Source: JAFGBI01 sp964454025 (GTDB lineage Bacteria > Myxococcota_A > Polyangia > Polyangiales > Polyangiaceae). From it: a stretch of 64,000 nt of DNA. A program made the translations under genes and the position numbers. The notes beneath the pieces are model-generated. The model searched no databases and was not told the DNA's origin. It saw nothing but the letters and a program-made list of their open reading frames with translations. Where the stretch lies: assembly GCA_964454025.1 (NCBI GenBank), contig CAYVRP010000015.1, forward strand, positions 1 through 64,000. Reading direction: 5' to 3'. Shown here piece by piece: positions 32,325 through 40,014 of this stretch; position 1 is the first letter of the stretch; each line of letters starts with the position of its first letter.

Positions 32325-33053
32325 ATGATCGAGCGCATCGCCCTCCGGCTCGGGCTCGCCCCAGACGCTCCGCACCTGCTCGAGGCGCTCACGCACCCGA
32401 GCTACGCCAACGAGCGGACCGGCGCGCGGGACAACCAGCGGCTCGAGTTCCTGGGGGACTCCGTGCTGGGCTTCTGCGTCAGCGAGCTGCTCTTCGAGCG
32501 ATTCCCCGAAGCGTCCGAGGGGACGCTCACGCGGCTTCGCTCCGGCCTCGTCAACGACGAGGCGCTGGCGGAATGGGGGCGGTCCCAGGGCCTCGCTCCT
32601 GCCCTCCGCCTCGGCCGCGGCGCGGCGGCGAGCGGCCTCTCCACGAGCACCAACGTGCTGGCGGACGCCGTGGAGGCGCTCATCGCGGCGGCCTTCCTCG
32701 ACGGCGGGCTCGACGCCGCGCGCCGCGCCGTACGACACGTCATCGAGGGCCGCCTCGCCGCGCTCGACGCGGGGGCGGCCAACGACGCCAAGAGCGAGCT
32801 CCAGGAGCGCGTCCAGGCGCGCGGGATGGCGGCGCCCCTCTACGCCGTCGTCGCCAGCGGCGGCCCGGCCCACGATCCCTGGTTCGAGGTCGAGGTCCGC
32901 ACCGAGGCGCAGGTCCTCGGCCGAGGCCGGGGCCGCTCGAAGCGGCACGCCGAGCGAGCCGCAGCCGAAGCGGCGCTCGACGCCGAGGCGTGGCAGTCTG
33001 CGGCCCTGGAGGTCGATACGGAGGTGACCCATGCGGAGCAGGACGGTCGTTGA
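32325..33053 (+). CDS. rnc: Ribonuclease III
   Basis: A 242-residue double-strand-specific endoribonuclease that processes rRNA and mRNA. The RNase III signature NQRLEFLGDSVLGF is present with its catalytic Glu/Asp, as is the second acidic site in ADAVEALIAAAFLDGG. The C-terminal dsRNA-binding domain (about 160-230; AKSELQERVQARG through GRGRSKRHAERAAAEAAL) is complete. Start at the ATG at 32325; upstream in-frame sequence is unrelated. The usual partner era is absent. Its last 23 bp overlap the start of the Tat-signal protein gene. Confidence 0.93.
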   Translation: MIERIALRLGLAPDAPHLLEALTHPSYANERTGARDNQRLEFLGDSVLGFCVSELLFERFPEASEGTLTRLRSGLVNDEALAEWGRSQGLAPALRLGRGAAASGLSTSTNVLADAVEALIAAAFLDGGLDAARRAVRHVIEGRLAALDAGAANDAKSELQERVQARGMAAPLYAVVASGGPAHDPWFEVEVRTEAQVLGRGRGRSKRHAERAAAEAALDAEAWQSAALEVDTEVTHAEQDGR

Positions 33054-33471
33054 TCGCTGCACGCCGTCGCGGCGCGCGTTCCTGACGGGTCTGGTCGCGG
33101 TTCCGATCCTGCTCGCGACGACCGGCGCGTGGGCGGGTAGTTACCTGGACCGCGCGGCGATGCTCATCGGCCAGGCGGCACGCGAGGCCGAGTACCTCCG
33201 GGCGCGCCTGTCGGACCGTGAGCTCGCCCGCACCGTGCAGCGCCTCGCCGCGGCGCGGGCCAAGGCCGGGAGCACCATGCTCGTGCCGGAGGAGGTCGCG
33301 AAGGCTCACCCGCACCTGCTGCTGGTTCTGGCGGGCTACGAGCGGGCCGCGACCGCCGCGGCCGAGGGCGACCCGGGGCGCTTCTTCGTCGCCGTCGATC
33401 AGGCGCGGGAGGAGGAGGAGATCTTCCGCGGCGTGCTGCGCCAGCTCGGTTGGACGCTGCCGCGCTACTGA
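33031..33471 (+). CDS. Small secreted protein with Tat-type signal
   Basis: A 146-residue protein. The N-terminus has SRRAFLTGLVAVPILLATTGAWA, a twin-arginine motif followed by a hydrophobic core and an AWA cleavage site. The mature part is helical and charged (LIGQAAREAEYLRARLSD, LLVLAGYERAATAAAEG, QAREEEEIFRGVLRQLGW), which could form a small helical bundle. A strong GGAGGTGACCC precedes the ATG at 33031, within the 3' end of rnc, so the two are probably translationally coupled. No cofactor-binding motif is visible, although Tat substrates usually fold in the cytoplasm. Confidence 0.68.
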   Translation: MRSRTVVDRCTPSRRAFLTGLVAVPILLATTGAWAGSYLDRAAMLIGQAAREAEYLRARLSDRELARTVQRLAAARAKAGSTMLVPEEVAKAHPHLLLVLAGYERAATAAAEGDPGRFFVAVDQAREEEEIFRGVLRQLGWTLPRY

Positions 33472-33528
33472 GGGAGCTCGCGGTTTGGCCTGGGCGCGGC
33501 GGTCGCGTCGAGCGGCGCGCGCTCGGGG

Positions 33529-34521
33529 TCACCGCAGGCCGCGGTCCGTCGGCTCGGGCGCGCCGGAGCGGGCAGGGGCGACGGCCGAGAGGACCGGTGG
33601 TGGCAGCGAGAGCGCGTCGGGGGCGGGCAGCTTGCCGAGCGCCTCGAGGGCCGTCTCGTCGCCCAGCGTGAGGTGGCGGGCTCGCAGCTCTGCGACCAGG
33701 GTTCGCATCGCCTGGTCGAGCCGCTCTCGCTCGAGCGCGGCGCGGATACGAGGCGCTGCTGCCGCTAGCGGCTCGTCGACGGCGGCCAGGGAGCCACGGC
33801 GCCACAGCACGGCCAGGCGCCCTCCCTCGGGGACCGGGACGGGGACGAGCTCGCCGTCACGCACCTTCGCGGCGGCGGCGTAGAGGGCCGGGTCGACGCG
33901 AACGGTCGGTGCGTCGGTGGTCCCGTCCGGACGCACGAAGCCGAGATCGCCGCGGCGCATCGCCGTGGTCGCGTCGAGGGAACGCGCCCGCGCGAGCTCG
34001 CCCCAACGCTGGGGCCCGCCGGGGCCCGGCACGGCCGCCAGGACCGCGGCTGCCTGGGCGGCGTCGTCGACCAGGATCCGCCAGAGCCGCAGGCGCTGCG
34101 GGCGCCGGAACTGGTCGCGGTGGGCCTCGTAGTAGCGCGCCACCTCGGCGTCGCTGATGGGGTGTTGGACGGCCAGGTCGCGACGCTGGGCCTCGACCAG
34201 AGCGGCCCGGAGCACCTCCCGGACGGACGGCGCCGCAGCCGGCGACTCGGCGAGGTGGCGGCGGTGGGCCTCGGCTGTGAGCAGGAGCTCGGGGACCAGC
34301 ACCGCGTCGACGAAGCGGCGCGGCAGCTCCGCGGGGTTCGGCGCCAGGGCGCGGCGCTGGAAGTCCGGCAGGGCGGCAAGCCGCGCGGCCACGTCCGCGG
34401 GCGTGGCGGTCAGGGCTCCGACCCGGACACAGGGGGCGCTCCTGTCGGCGGCGAGCCCAGGCGTCGCCATCGCCGCCAGGATGACCCAGAGCAGGCGCGA
34501 GGACCAGGGTCGGCGCCGCAT
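33529..34521 (-). CDS. Periplasmic PpiC/SurA-like peptidyl-prolyl isomerase (internal start)
   Basis: The 330-residue product expected if translation begins at the internal ATG at 34521. It opens with a basic N-region and hydrophobic core ending in ATPGLAADR, a standard Sec signal peptide. Then comes a SurA-N-like helical region (VAARLAALPDFQRRALA, FVDAVLVPELLLTAEAHRRH, EVARYYEAHRDQF) and a parvulin-like domain (RLWRILVDDAAQAAAVL, RRGDLGFVRPDG, VRDGELVPVPVPEGGRLAVLW). Such proteins assist outer-membrane protein folding. A signal peptide deep inside a longer cytoplasmic protein would be unusual, so separate translation from this start is my preferred reading, with no separating stop codon. Confidence 0.65.
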   Translation of the reverse strand: MRRRPWSSRLLWVILAAMATPGLAADRSAPCVRVGALTATPADVAARLAALPDFQRRALAPNPAELPRRFVDAVLVPELLLTAEAHRRHLAESPAAAPSVREVLRAALVEAQRRDLAVQHPISDAEVARYYEAHRDQFRRPQRLRLWRILVDDAAQAAAVLAAVPGPGGPQRWGELARARSLDATTAMRRGDLGFVRPDGTTDAPTVRVDPALYAAAAKVRDGELVPVPVPEGGRLAVLWRRGSLAAVDEPLAAAAPRIRAALERERLDQAMRTLVAELRARHLTLGDETALEALGKLPAPDALSLPPPVLSAVAPARSGAPEPTDRGLR

Positions 34522-35571
34522 GGGTTTCCCATAGGCGACGGCCAGGGCGCGAGCAAGGGCGCACCCGGCGAGGGCGCGGGGCGAGCAGGCGACGCGCTCC
34601 TCCAGCGGCCGTACGCCCAGGGCGCGCAATCGGCGGCGCGGCGTCTCGCCGGCATGGGGGCTCTCGGCGATGCCGACCACGCGACGGCCGAGGCGCGCGG
34701 CGACCGCGAGGGTGGTGCCGCTGCCGGCGTACGGGTCGACGACGAGGTCGCCCGGTTGCGTGCAGGCCTCGAGGAGGCGCTCGAGCAGGGCCTCCGGCTT
34801 CTGCGTGGGATAGCCGGTCCGCTCGCGGGCGACGGGGGCCACGATGGCGATGTCCCAGACGTCGCCGAGGGGGGCGCCCGGCGTGGGTTCCGCGGTGGTG
34901 CTGGACCGGCGCCGCCGGCCGTCGCCGTCGAGGACGGCCTGCTGTCGCCGATCGCCCCACGTCGCCCCCGTGCTCGGCGCTAGCGGCTCGTAGAGCTGGC
35001 GAAAGCGCGGGGGGACGGACGGATCGCGCACGTAACGGAGCAGGACGTCGTGCACGCGCTGGAAATTCGGGGTGCGGGCGGGCCAGCGGCGGTAGCGCCA
35101 AATGATCTCGCTCGCGAAGCTGTCCGCGCCGAACACCTCGTCGCAGACTATCTTCACGTAGTGGCTGGTCTTGGGATCGACGTGGACCACCAGGCTTCCG
35201 TCGCGGGTGAGGAGGTCACGCGCCACGACCAGGCGGGCCTGCAAGGCGCCGAGGTAGTGTTCGAGGCCCTGCCAGCGGTCCTCGAACGCAGTGACCACGC
35301 CCCGGATCGTCCCCGCGCGCCGCCTCCCGCGGGGAGGGGCGAGGTAGTGGGAGCGTCCGGTGAAGAACGGCGGATCGAGGTAGGCGAGGGCGAAGCTCGC
35401 GGGAGCGCGCGCGCGGAGCGCCCGGAGCGCGGGCAGGTTGTCTCCCTGGACGAGCATGCAAGCGGGGTGTCCGGGCTGAACGACCTCGAGCCCGGGCGAA
35501 GAACCGAGGTCGGTGGCGGTCGTCCCCTTGCCCGGCCAGTCGAGGCGTACACGCGGACGGGACGCGTTCAT
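33529..35571 (-). CDS. DNA methyltransferase (DPPF) frame fused in frame to a parvulin-type isomerase
   Basis: A single open frame of 680 codons. Residues about 25-320 are a beta-class DNA amino-methyltransferase: motif IV LDPPFFTGR (Asp66), HVDPKTSHYVK, IIWRYRRW, TGYPTQKPEALLERLL and the AdoMet motif DPYAGSGTTLAVAARLG (about 278). No stop codon follows; the frame passes at residue 351 into MRRRPWSSRLLWVILAAMA, a typical signal peptide, then a SurA/PpiC-like isomerase. Either this is a real fusion, two products share one frame through an internal start, or the methyltransferase stop has been lost. Start at the ATG at 35571. Divergent from trpS. No cognate restriction enzyme is seen. Confidence 0.72.
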   Translation of the reverse strand: MNASRPRVRLDWPGKGTTATDLGSSPGLEVVQPGHPACMLVQGDNLPALRALRARAPASFALAYLDPPFFTGRSHYLAPPRGRRRAGTIRGVVTAFEDRWQGLEHYLGALQARLVVARDLLTRDGSLVVHVDPKTSHYVKIVCDEVFGADSFASEIIWRYRRWPARTPNFQRVHDVLLRYVRDPSVPPRFRQLYEPLAPSTGATWGDRRQQAVLDGDGRRRRSSTTAEPTPGAPLGDVWDIAIVAPVARERTGYPTQKPEALLERLLEACTQPGDLVVDPYAGSGTTLAVAARLGRRVVGIAESPHAGETPRRRLRALGVRPLEERVACSPRALAGCALARALAVAYGKPMRRRPWSSRLLWVILAAMATPGLAADRSAPCVRVGALTATPADVAARLAALPDFQRRALAPNPAELPRRFVDAVLVPELLLTAEAHRRHLAESPAAAPSVREVLRAALVEAQRRDLAVQHPISDAEVARYYEAHRDQFRRPQRLRLWRILVDDAAQAAAVLAAVPGPGGPQRWGELARARSLDATTAMRRGDLGFVRPDGTTDAPTVRVDPALYAAAAKVRDGELVPVPVPEGGRLAVLWRRGSLAAVDEPLAAAAPRIRAALERERLDQAMRTLVAELRARHLTLGDETALEALGKLPAPDALSLPPPVLSAVAPARSGAPEPTDRGLR

Positions 35572-35674
35572 TGACGCGGCGGATCGTACCGAGCGCCCCG
35601 AAGGCGGGGCCAAGAAAGCCGTCGGCGAGCCCCGGTTGCGGGCTTCGGCGCGAGGTTGTACCGGTGTCGCCAGG

Positions 35675-36685
35675 ATGAGCGAGCGACCCCGCATCTTCTC
35701 GGGCATGCAACCCACCGGCGAGCTCCACCTCGGGAATTACCTCGGGGCGCTCCGGCAGTGGGTGGCGACGACGCGCGGTGGGGAGTACGACCCCATCTAC
35801 TGCATCGTGGACGCCCACGCGACCACGGTGGAGTACGACCCTCGCGAGATGCCGACGCGCAGCTTCGACACGGCGCTCACCTATCTGGCGGCGGGCCTCG
35901 ATCCCGCCCGAGCGATCGTTTTCGTGCAGAGCGACGTGCCCCAGCACATGGAGCTCACCTGGTACTTGAACACGGTGACGGCCATGGGGGACCTCTCCCG
36001 CATGACGCAGTTCAAGGAGAAGAGCGACCAGCACAAGCAGAACGTCAATGCCGGGCTCTTCACCTACCCCGTGCTGATGGCGGCTGACATCCTGCTCTAC
36101 CGCGCGACCGTGGTGCCCGTCGGCAACGATCAGGTGCAGCACCTGGAGCTCGCGCGCGAGATCTGCCGGCGCTTCAACGCCCGCTTTGGCGAGGTGTTTC
36201 CCGAGCCGGTTCCACGCCTGTCCGCGACACCGCGCATCATGGGGCTGGATGGAAAGACCAAGATGAGCAAGACGAGGGGCAACACCATCAACCTGTTCGA
36301 CGACGCGGCGACCATCCAGAAGAAGCTGAAGGGCGCCTTCACGGATGAGCAGAAGCTGCGCCAGGGGGACCCCGGGCGGCCCGAGATCTGCAACATCTTC
36401 ACCATCCACTGCGCGCTCACCCCGCCGGACGAGGTGGCGACGATCGAGCGCGACTGCCGAAGCGGGACGCTCGGGTGCGGGGACTGCAAGCGACGCTGCA
36501 GCGTGAGCGTGGACGCGGAGCTCGCGCCGATCCGCGCCCGGGCACAGGAGCTGAAGGGGAACCCCGAGAGGGTGGTGTCGGTCCTGCGCGATGGGGCCGA
36601 CCGCGCCCGCGCCATCGCGACCCGCACCATGGCGGACGTGCGCGCCGCGATGGGACTCAGCACCGCGGCGATGAGGGGGGCGTGA
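35675..36685 (+). CDS. trpS: Tryptophan-tRNA ligase
   Basis: A 336-residue class I aminoacyl-tRNA synthetase charging tRNA-Trp. It contains the TrpRS form of the HIGH motif, SGMQPTGELHLGNYLGAL (HLGN at 18-21), the specificity region LMAADILLYRATVVPVGNDQVQHLEL, and the KMSKS-type motif KTKMSKTRGN (about 194-203). Start at the ATG at 35675, which places the HLGN motif correctly. Four cysteines in CRSGTLGCGDCKRRC near residue 265 could bind a metal or iron-sulfur cluster, as in some TrpRS. It overlaps the downstream lipoprotein gene (GTGA). Confidence 0.95.
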   Translation: MSERPRIFSGMQPTGELHLGNYLGALRQWVATTRGGEYDPIYCIVDAHATTVEYDPREMPTRSFDTALTYLAAGLDPARAIVFVQSDVPQHMELTWYLNTVTAMGDLSRMTQFKEKSDQHKQNVNAGLFTYPVLMAADILLYRATVVPVGNDQVQHLELAREICRRFNARFGEVFPEPVPRLSATPRIMGLDGKTKMSKTRGNTINLFDDAATIQKKLKGAFTDEQKLRQGDPGRPEICNIFTIHCALTPPDEVATIERDCRSGTLGCGDCKRRCSVSVDAELAPIRARAQELKGNPERVVSVLRDGADRARAIATRTMADVRAAMGLSTAAMRGA

Positions 36686-37191
36686 CGCGACCGCCTCGGG
36701 GCGGGGCGGGCGGGGCCGCGGCGCCGGTGTGGCGTTGCCGCGCGGTCGGGGGGCTGCTGGTGGTGGGCGTGGCCTGCGCGTCGGAGCAGGAGTCCATCGA
36801 CGCGCGTCCGGAGCGGGTGGTGCAGGAGTTCGTGGCGCGCTTGCAGCGGGTGCACGGGGACCCGCGGGCGGCGCGGGCGGCCTACGAGCTGCTCTGGGCG
36901 GAGGGGCGGCAGAACCTCGCCGAGCGCGCCAAGCGGGCGAGCGCGGTGACCGGGCAGAAGGTGGCGCCTGAGGAGATGATCGCGCCGTCGCGGGTGTGGC
37001 TTCGGGACCAACCCCGGCGGTATTCGTCGCGCATCTCCGGGGAGTGGGCGGAGGTCGTGATCGAGGCCGAGTCGCCCAACGAGCGCAGCGAGCACGTGGT
37101 TCGCTGCGTCGTGGAGGACGGCAGCTGGCGTGTCGTGCTCGAGCTACCCCAGCTCCCGCCGATCGAGCGGCGCACGACCTCGCCGCGCTGA
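36682..37191 (+). CDS. Small lipoprotein coupled to trpS
   Basis: A 169-residue predicted lipoprotein. Signal region AVGGLLVVGVACAS with a lipobox-like GVAC. The mature part, ERVVQEFVARLQRVHGDPRAA... and YELLWAEGRQNLAERAKRASA, then EWAEVVIEAESP and EDGSWRVVLELPQLPP, has the helix-then-strand look of NTF2-like/DUF4878-type lipoproteins. GTG start at 36682 inside the trpS stop (GTGA) with GAGGGGG upstream, so translation is coupled to trpS. Exact role unknown. Confidence 0.65.
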   Translation: MTRPPRGGAGGAAAPVWRCRAVGGLLVVGVACASEQESIDARPERVVQEFVARLQRVHGDPRAARAAYELLWAEGRQNLAERAKRASAVTGQKVAPEEMIAPSRVWLRDQPRRYSSRISGEWAEVVIEAESPNERSEHVVRCVVEDGSWRVVLELPQLPPIERRTTSPR

Positions 37192-37231
37192 GGGCAGCCC
37201 GCGCCGGAAACGTGCCCGCGCCGCTGACGGG

Positions 37232-37277
37232 ACCGCGCGGTCGCCGGGCGGCGCCGCGCCGCCGGTGACCGCGCGGT
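37232..37277. terminator. Long GC hairpin between convergent trpS operon and cdnL
   Basis: CCGCGCGGTC (37233-37242) pairs with GACCGCGCGG (37267-37276); the interior GCCGGGCGGC/GCCGCCGGT extends the pairing with a bulge, giving a stem of nearly 20 bp. Neither strand has a following T-run. Its position between two convergent operons supports a bidirectional transcription barrier. Confidence 0.45.
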
Positions 37278-37290
37278 GCAGCGAACCGGA

Positions 37291-37797
37291 TCAGTTCGAG
37301 AAGAAGATCGCTTCGATCTGGTTCTTGACGTCTTCCTCGGTCTGCTCGCGTGCGATCGAGATCTCCTTGACGATCAGCGACCGCGCCGTGTCGAGCATTC
37401 GACGCTCACCGAAGGAGAGCTGCTTGTTCGCCTTGAGGCGGTACAGATCGCGGAGCACCTCGGCGACGTCGTAGATCGAGCCGGTCTTGATCTTGTCCAT
37501 GAAGCCGCGGTAGCGGCGGTTCCAAGTCTGGGTGTCGAAGCCGATGGTCCGCTCGCGCAGGATGTCGAAGATCTCCCGGATCTCCTGCTCGCTGATCACC
37601 TGCCGCAGGCCGACTGCGTTCGCGTTGGAGACGGGCACCATGATCTTACGATCAGTATCCAGGATGCGCAGCACGTAGAAGCGCTGTCGCGCGCCGGCGA
37701 TATCCTTCTCGTCGATGCTGATCACCTCCGCGACGCCCTGCGCGGGGTAAACGGCCTTGTCGCCGACCTTGAACTCGATTTCCTGGCTAGACTGCAT
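37291..37797 (-). CDS. cdnL: CarD-family transcription regulator CdnL
   Basis: A 168-residue CarD/CdnL protein that binds the RNA polymerase beta subunit and stabilises open complexes at rRNA and other housekeeping promoters. The N-terminal Tudor-like domain (about 8-70): FKVGDKAVYPAQGVAEVISID, RFYVLRILDTDRKIMVPV. The C-terminal helical DNA-binding domain: TWNRRYRGFMDKIKTGSIYDVAEVLRDL (in part), LSFGERRMLDTARSLIVKE. It is closer to myxobacterial CdnL, which lacks the HMGA tail of CarD, than to other family members. An AAGGAGAGG element precedes the ATG at 37797. A consensus-like promoter lies about 250 nt upstream. Confidence 0.94.
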   Translation of the reverse strand: MQSSQEIEFKVGDKAVYPAQGVAEVISIDEKDIAGARQRFYVLRILDTDRKIMVPVSNANAVGLRQVISEQEIREIFDILRERTIGFDTQTWNRRYRGFMDKIKTGSIYDVAEVLRDLYRLKANKQLSFGERRMLDTARSLIVKEISIAREQTEEDVKNQIEAIFFSN

Positions 37798-38251
37798 GAC
37801 CTCTCCTTGTGGCGCGCCAGCACCCGGCGCGAGACGACGACGCCGCCCGACGGAGGCGTCATCGCGATAACTCGACCGTCTTCAGGCCCGGGCGAGGCAC
37901 CGGCTGCTCGGGGGCAGCGGCAGAGATTCGCACGGAAAAATGCTCACCTGTCTGAACCAATCGCTGGGGGCGGGGCTGCCACGGGCATCGACCGCACGTC
38001 ACGATGAGCCACCACCCCGGTGGTCGTGGTTAGGGGTCGCCAGGCGCGAAACCCTACTCGCTCATTTCCAATCTGTCAACCTACTTACCAACCCCGGGAA
38101 CCCTACGTTTTTTCCTCTATTCCTCTCTCTGAGCCGGGCGTGACGGCCCCGGCGGCCTGTCCTGCTTCGGGCTTGAACGGCCGAACCCGGCGAAATAATT
38201 CCGCCGCGGCCCGACCGGGGCGCGATGCGGCGCGTGCCCCACCTCATTGTG
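37798..38251. other. Long cdnL leader / ppx downstream region
   Basis: 454 bp between ppx and cdnL, both on the minus strand. It is locally AT- and pyrimidine-rich around 38040-38140. I see no protein gene. It contains the candidate cdnL promoter (38051-38079), so cdnL would have an unusually long 5' leader of about 245 nt. No recognisable riboswitch was found in it. Confidence 0.5.
38051..38079 (-). promoter_or_regulatory. Candidate sigma70 promoter for cdnL
   Basis: Reading on the minus strand, TTGACA (38079-38074) is followed after exactly 17 bp by TAGGGT (38056-38051). A consensus -35 with ideal spacing and a -10 matching T-A....T is rare in such GC-rich DNA. The orientation is towards cdnL. 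Confidence 0.5.
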
Positions 38252-39190
38252 TCACATCCGCCGCGATCGCGCCCGCAACGCGGCGAGCAGGCCCCAGCGA
38301 ACCCCGCGGTCGGAGACGAGGAGCCGCTGCGCGCCGGCCCATTCCATCACGGCTTCCACGACCACCCCGCCGGTCAGGATGACGTCCGCTCGCGCGGGCT
38401 CGAGGCCGGGCACCCGCGCGCGCCGCTCCAGCGGCATCGCTGCCAGCTCCCCCAGCAGCCGCGTCACCTCCGCGCGACCAAGGCTGGCGCCGTGCACTCG
38501 CGCGCCGTCGTAGGGCTCGAGGCGCTGCGCGACGGCGGCCAGCGTCGTGACCGTCCCCGCCACGCCGATCAGCGGGCGACGCGCCGACGGCGGCGCGAGC
38601 TCGGCGAGCGCCGCCCGCGCCGCGCTCCGAGCCTGCGCCATCTCCGCCGCGTGTGGCGGGTCGCTGTGCAGGTGCCGCTCGAAGAGGCGAACGCTCCCAA
38701 TGTCCAGGCTGATCGCGAAGTCGACCATCGTCTCGTTGCGGTCGTGGGTCCCGCTGATGATCTCGGTGCTGCCGCCTCCGACATCGACCACCAGCACATC
38801 CCCGGCGACGTCGAGGCCGAGCAGCGAGCCCGCGAAGGTGAGCCGCGCCTCCTCCTCACCGGTGATCACCCGCGGCCATACCCCGAGCACCTCGGCGGCC
38901 GCGGCGCAGAACGCCTCGCCGCCCGCCGCGTCTCGCAGGGCGCTCGTGCCCACCACGTCGAGCGCTGTCACCTCGGCCCTGCGCAGCTCGGTGGCGTAGT
39001 CGCGCAGACAGGCCAGCGTTCGGGCGCGGGCGTCGACCGCGAGGCGGCGCGTGCGATCCACGCCTGCACCGAGGCGGGTGATGGTCGCCCGCTCCACCAG
39101 TGGCACCAGCGCTGGTCCACGCGCCTCGGCGATGGTCAGCAGGACCGTGTTGGTGCCGATGTCGATGGCGGCGAACCGAGGCGCGGTCAG
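38252..39190 (-). CDS. Ppx/GppA-family phosphatase with CTG start
   Basis: A 312-residue exopolyphosphatase/pppGpp-phosphatase-family protein of the ASKHA fold. The N-terminal phosphate-1 loop AAIDIGTNTVLLTIAEARG, VVGTSALRDAAGG, ITGEEEARLTFAGSL, VVDVGGGSTEII and GVAGTVTTLAAV are all present. The usual ATG/GTG/TTG-initiated frame begins only at 39106 and would delete the phosphate-1 loop. Upstream in frame there is no standard start before a TGA at 39200-39202. The CTG at 39190 overlaps the upstream stop (CTGA) and has GAGGT six nt before it, so CTG initiation coupled to the OmpA-like gene is the best reading. Ppx versus GppA specificity cannot be told. Confidence 0.85.
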   Translation of the reverse strand: MTAPRFAAIDIGTNTVLLTIAEARGPALVPLVERATITRLGAGVDRTRRLAVDARARTLACLRDYATELRRAEVTALDVVGTSALRDAAGGEAFCAAAAEVLGVWPRVITGEEEARLTFAGSLLGLDVAGDVLVVDVGGGSTEIISGTHDRNETMVDFAISLDIGSVRLFERHLHSDPPHAAEMAQARSAARAALAELAPPSARRPLIGVAGTVTTLAAVAQRLEPYDGARVHGASLGRAEVTRLLGELAAMPLERRARVPGLEPARADVILTGGVVVEAVMEWAGAQRLLVSDRGVRWGLLAALRARSRRM

Positions 39191-40014
39191 GGGCGGACCT
39201 CACGCACCAGGTCGTCGAGGTTCAGCATCTCCTCGACGTTGGGGAGCACCACCAGCTCCACGCGGCGGTTCTGCTGTCGACCGGCATCGGTGTCGTTCGG
39301 CGCGACTGGATCGGTGTCACCGTAGCCGGCGGCGCTCCAGCTCGACGGTGCGAGGCCGCCGCCCCGGTCCGCCGTGGGCTTGGTCAAGAAGACCAGCACC
39401 GAGCGAGCCCGCATCGCCGACAGGCCCCAGTTGTCCTGGAAAGGCCCGCCGCGGAGCGGCGTCGCGTCGGTGTGCCCGGCCACCTGGAACTCGCGTCGCG
39501 ACAGGTCGGCGTCACCTCGGATGACCTCGGCTACCTGCCGCAGGATGTCCTCCCCCTCGGCGCGGAGCTCGGCCCGCCCCGAGGCGAAGAGCACGTCGCC
39601 CGGGAGCTGGATGACCATGCGGTTGTCGCGCACGCTCACCTTGAGGCCGAAGCGCGTGAGCGACTCGAGCTTGGATCGCAGCGCGACGAACCGCTTGCGG
39701 ATCTCCTCCAGCTGATCGAGGCGGATCTGGTACTCCTCCAGCGCCTTGCGCTGCCGCTCGAGGTCGCTCGTGAGGCTCTCGACGGTGAGCCCGCGCTCGT
39801 TCAGGGCTGCGCGCAGCTGCTCGGCCTCGCGCATCGCCGCCGCGTGATCCGCCGCGCACTTCTCCTGAGCCGCGGTCTGCTGCTGCAGCTCGCTCCGCAG
39901 CCGGTCGTTCTCGCGGATCTGCTGGTCCCACTCGTCCTGCGTGTAGCCGCAGGCCACGGCTCCGCAGAGCCAGACCGGGAGCCAAGCCAGGACCATCACT
40001 GAACGGTGTCTCAT
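39187..40014 (-). CDS. OmpA-family peptidoglycan-binding lipoprotein
   Basis: A 275-residue lipoprotein with signal region ending LCGAVAC (about Cys19). Residues 30-125 are a long coiled coil (ENDRLRSELQQQTAAQEKC, LTSDLERQRKALEEYQIRLDQLEEIRKRF). Residues about 140-265 are an OmpA/MotB-type domain with LPGDVLFASGRAELRAEGEDIL, VAGHTDATPL, LSAMRARSVLVFL, and AAGYGDTDPVAPNDTDAGRQQNRRVE, carrying the Asp and Arg that bind peptidoglycan. Probably a wall-tethering lipoprotein. Start at the ATG at 40014 with GGAGA upstream. Its stop overlaps the CTG start of the Ppx/GppA gene. Confidence 0.85.
   Translation of the reverse strand: MRHRSVMVLAWLPVWLCGAVACGYTQDEWDQQIRENDRLRSELQQQTAAQEKCAADHAAAMREAEQLRAALNERGLTVESLTSDLERQRKALEEYQIRLDQLEEIRKRFVALRSKLESLTRFGLKVSVRDNRMVIQLPGDVLFASGRAELRAEGEDILRQVAEVIRGDADLSRREFQVAGHTDATPLRGGPFQDNWGLSAMRARSVLVFLTKPTADRGGGLAPSSWSAAGYGDTDPVAPNDTDAGRQQNRRVELVVLPNVEEMLNLDDLVREVRP

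Noticed and set aside
32232..33062. Minus-strand 499-codon frame over rnc
   Set aside because: Antisense of rnc; only the part after 32231 (zinc ribbon) shows real protein features.
38252..39106. Shorter Ppx/GppA product starting at the GTG at 39106
   Set aside because: It would lack the conserved phosphate-1 loop (DIGTNT), which is plainly encoded in frame upstream.
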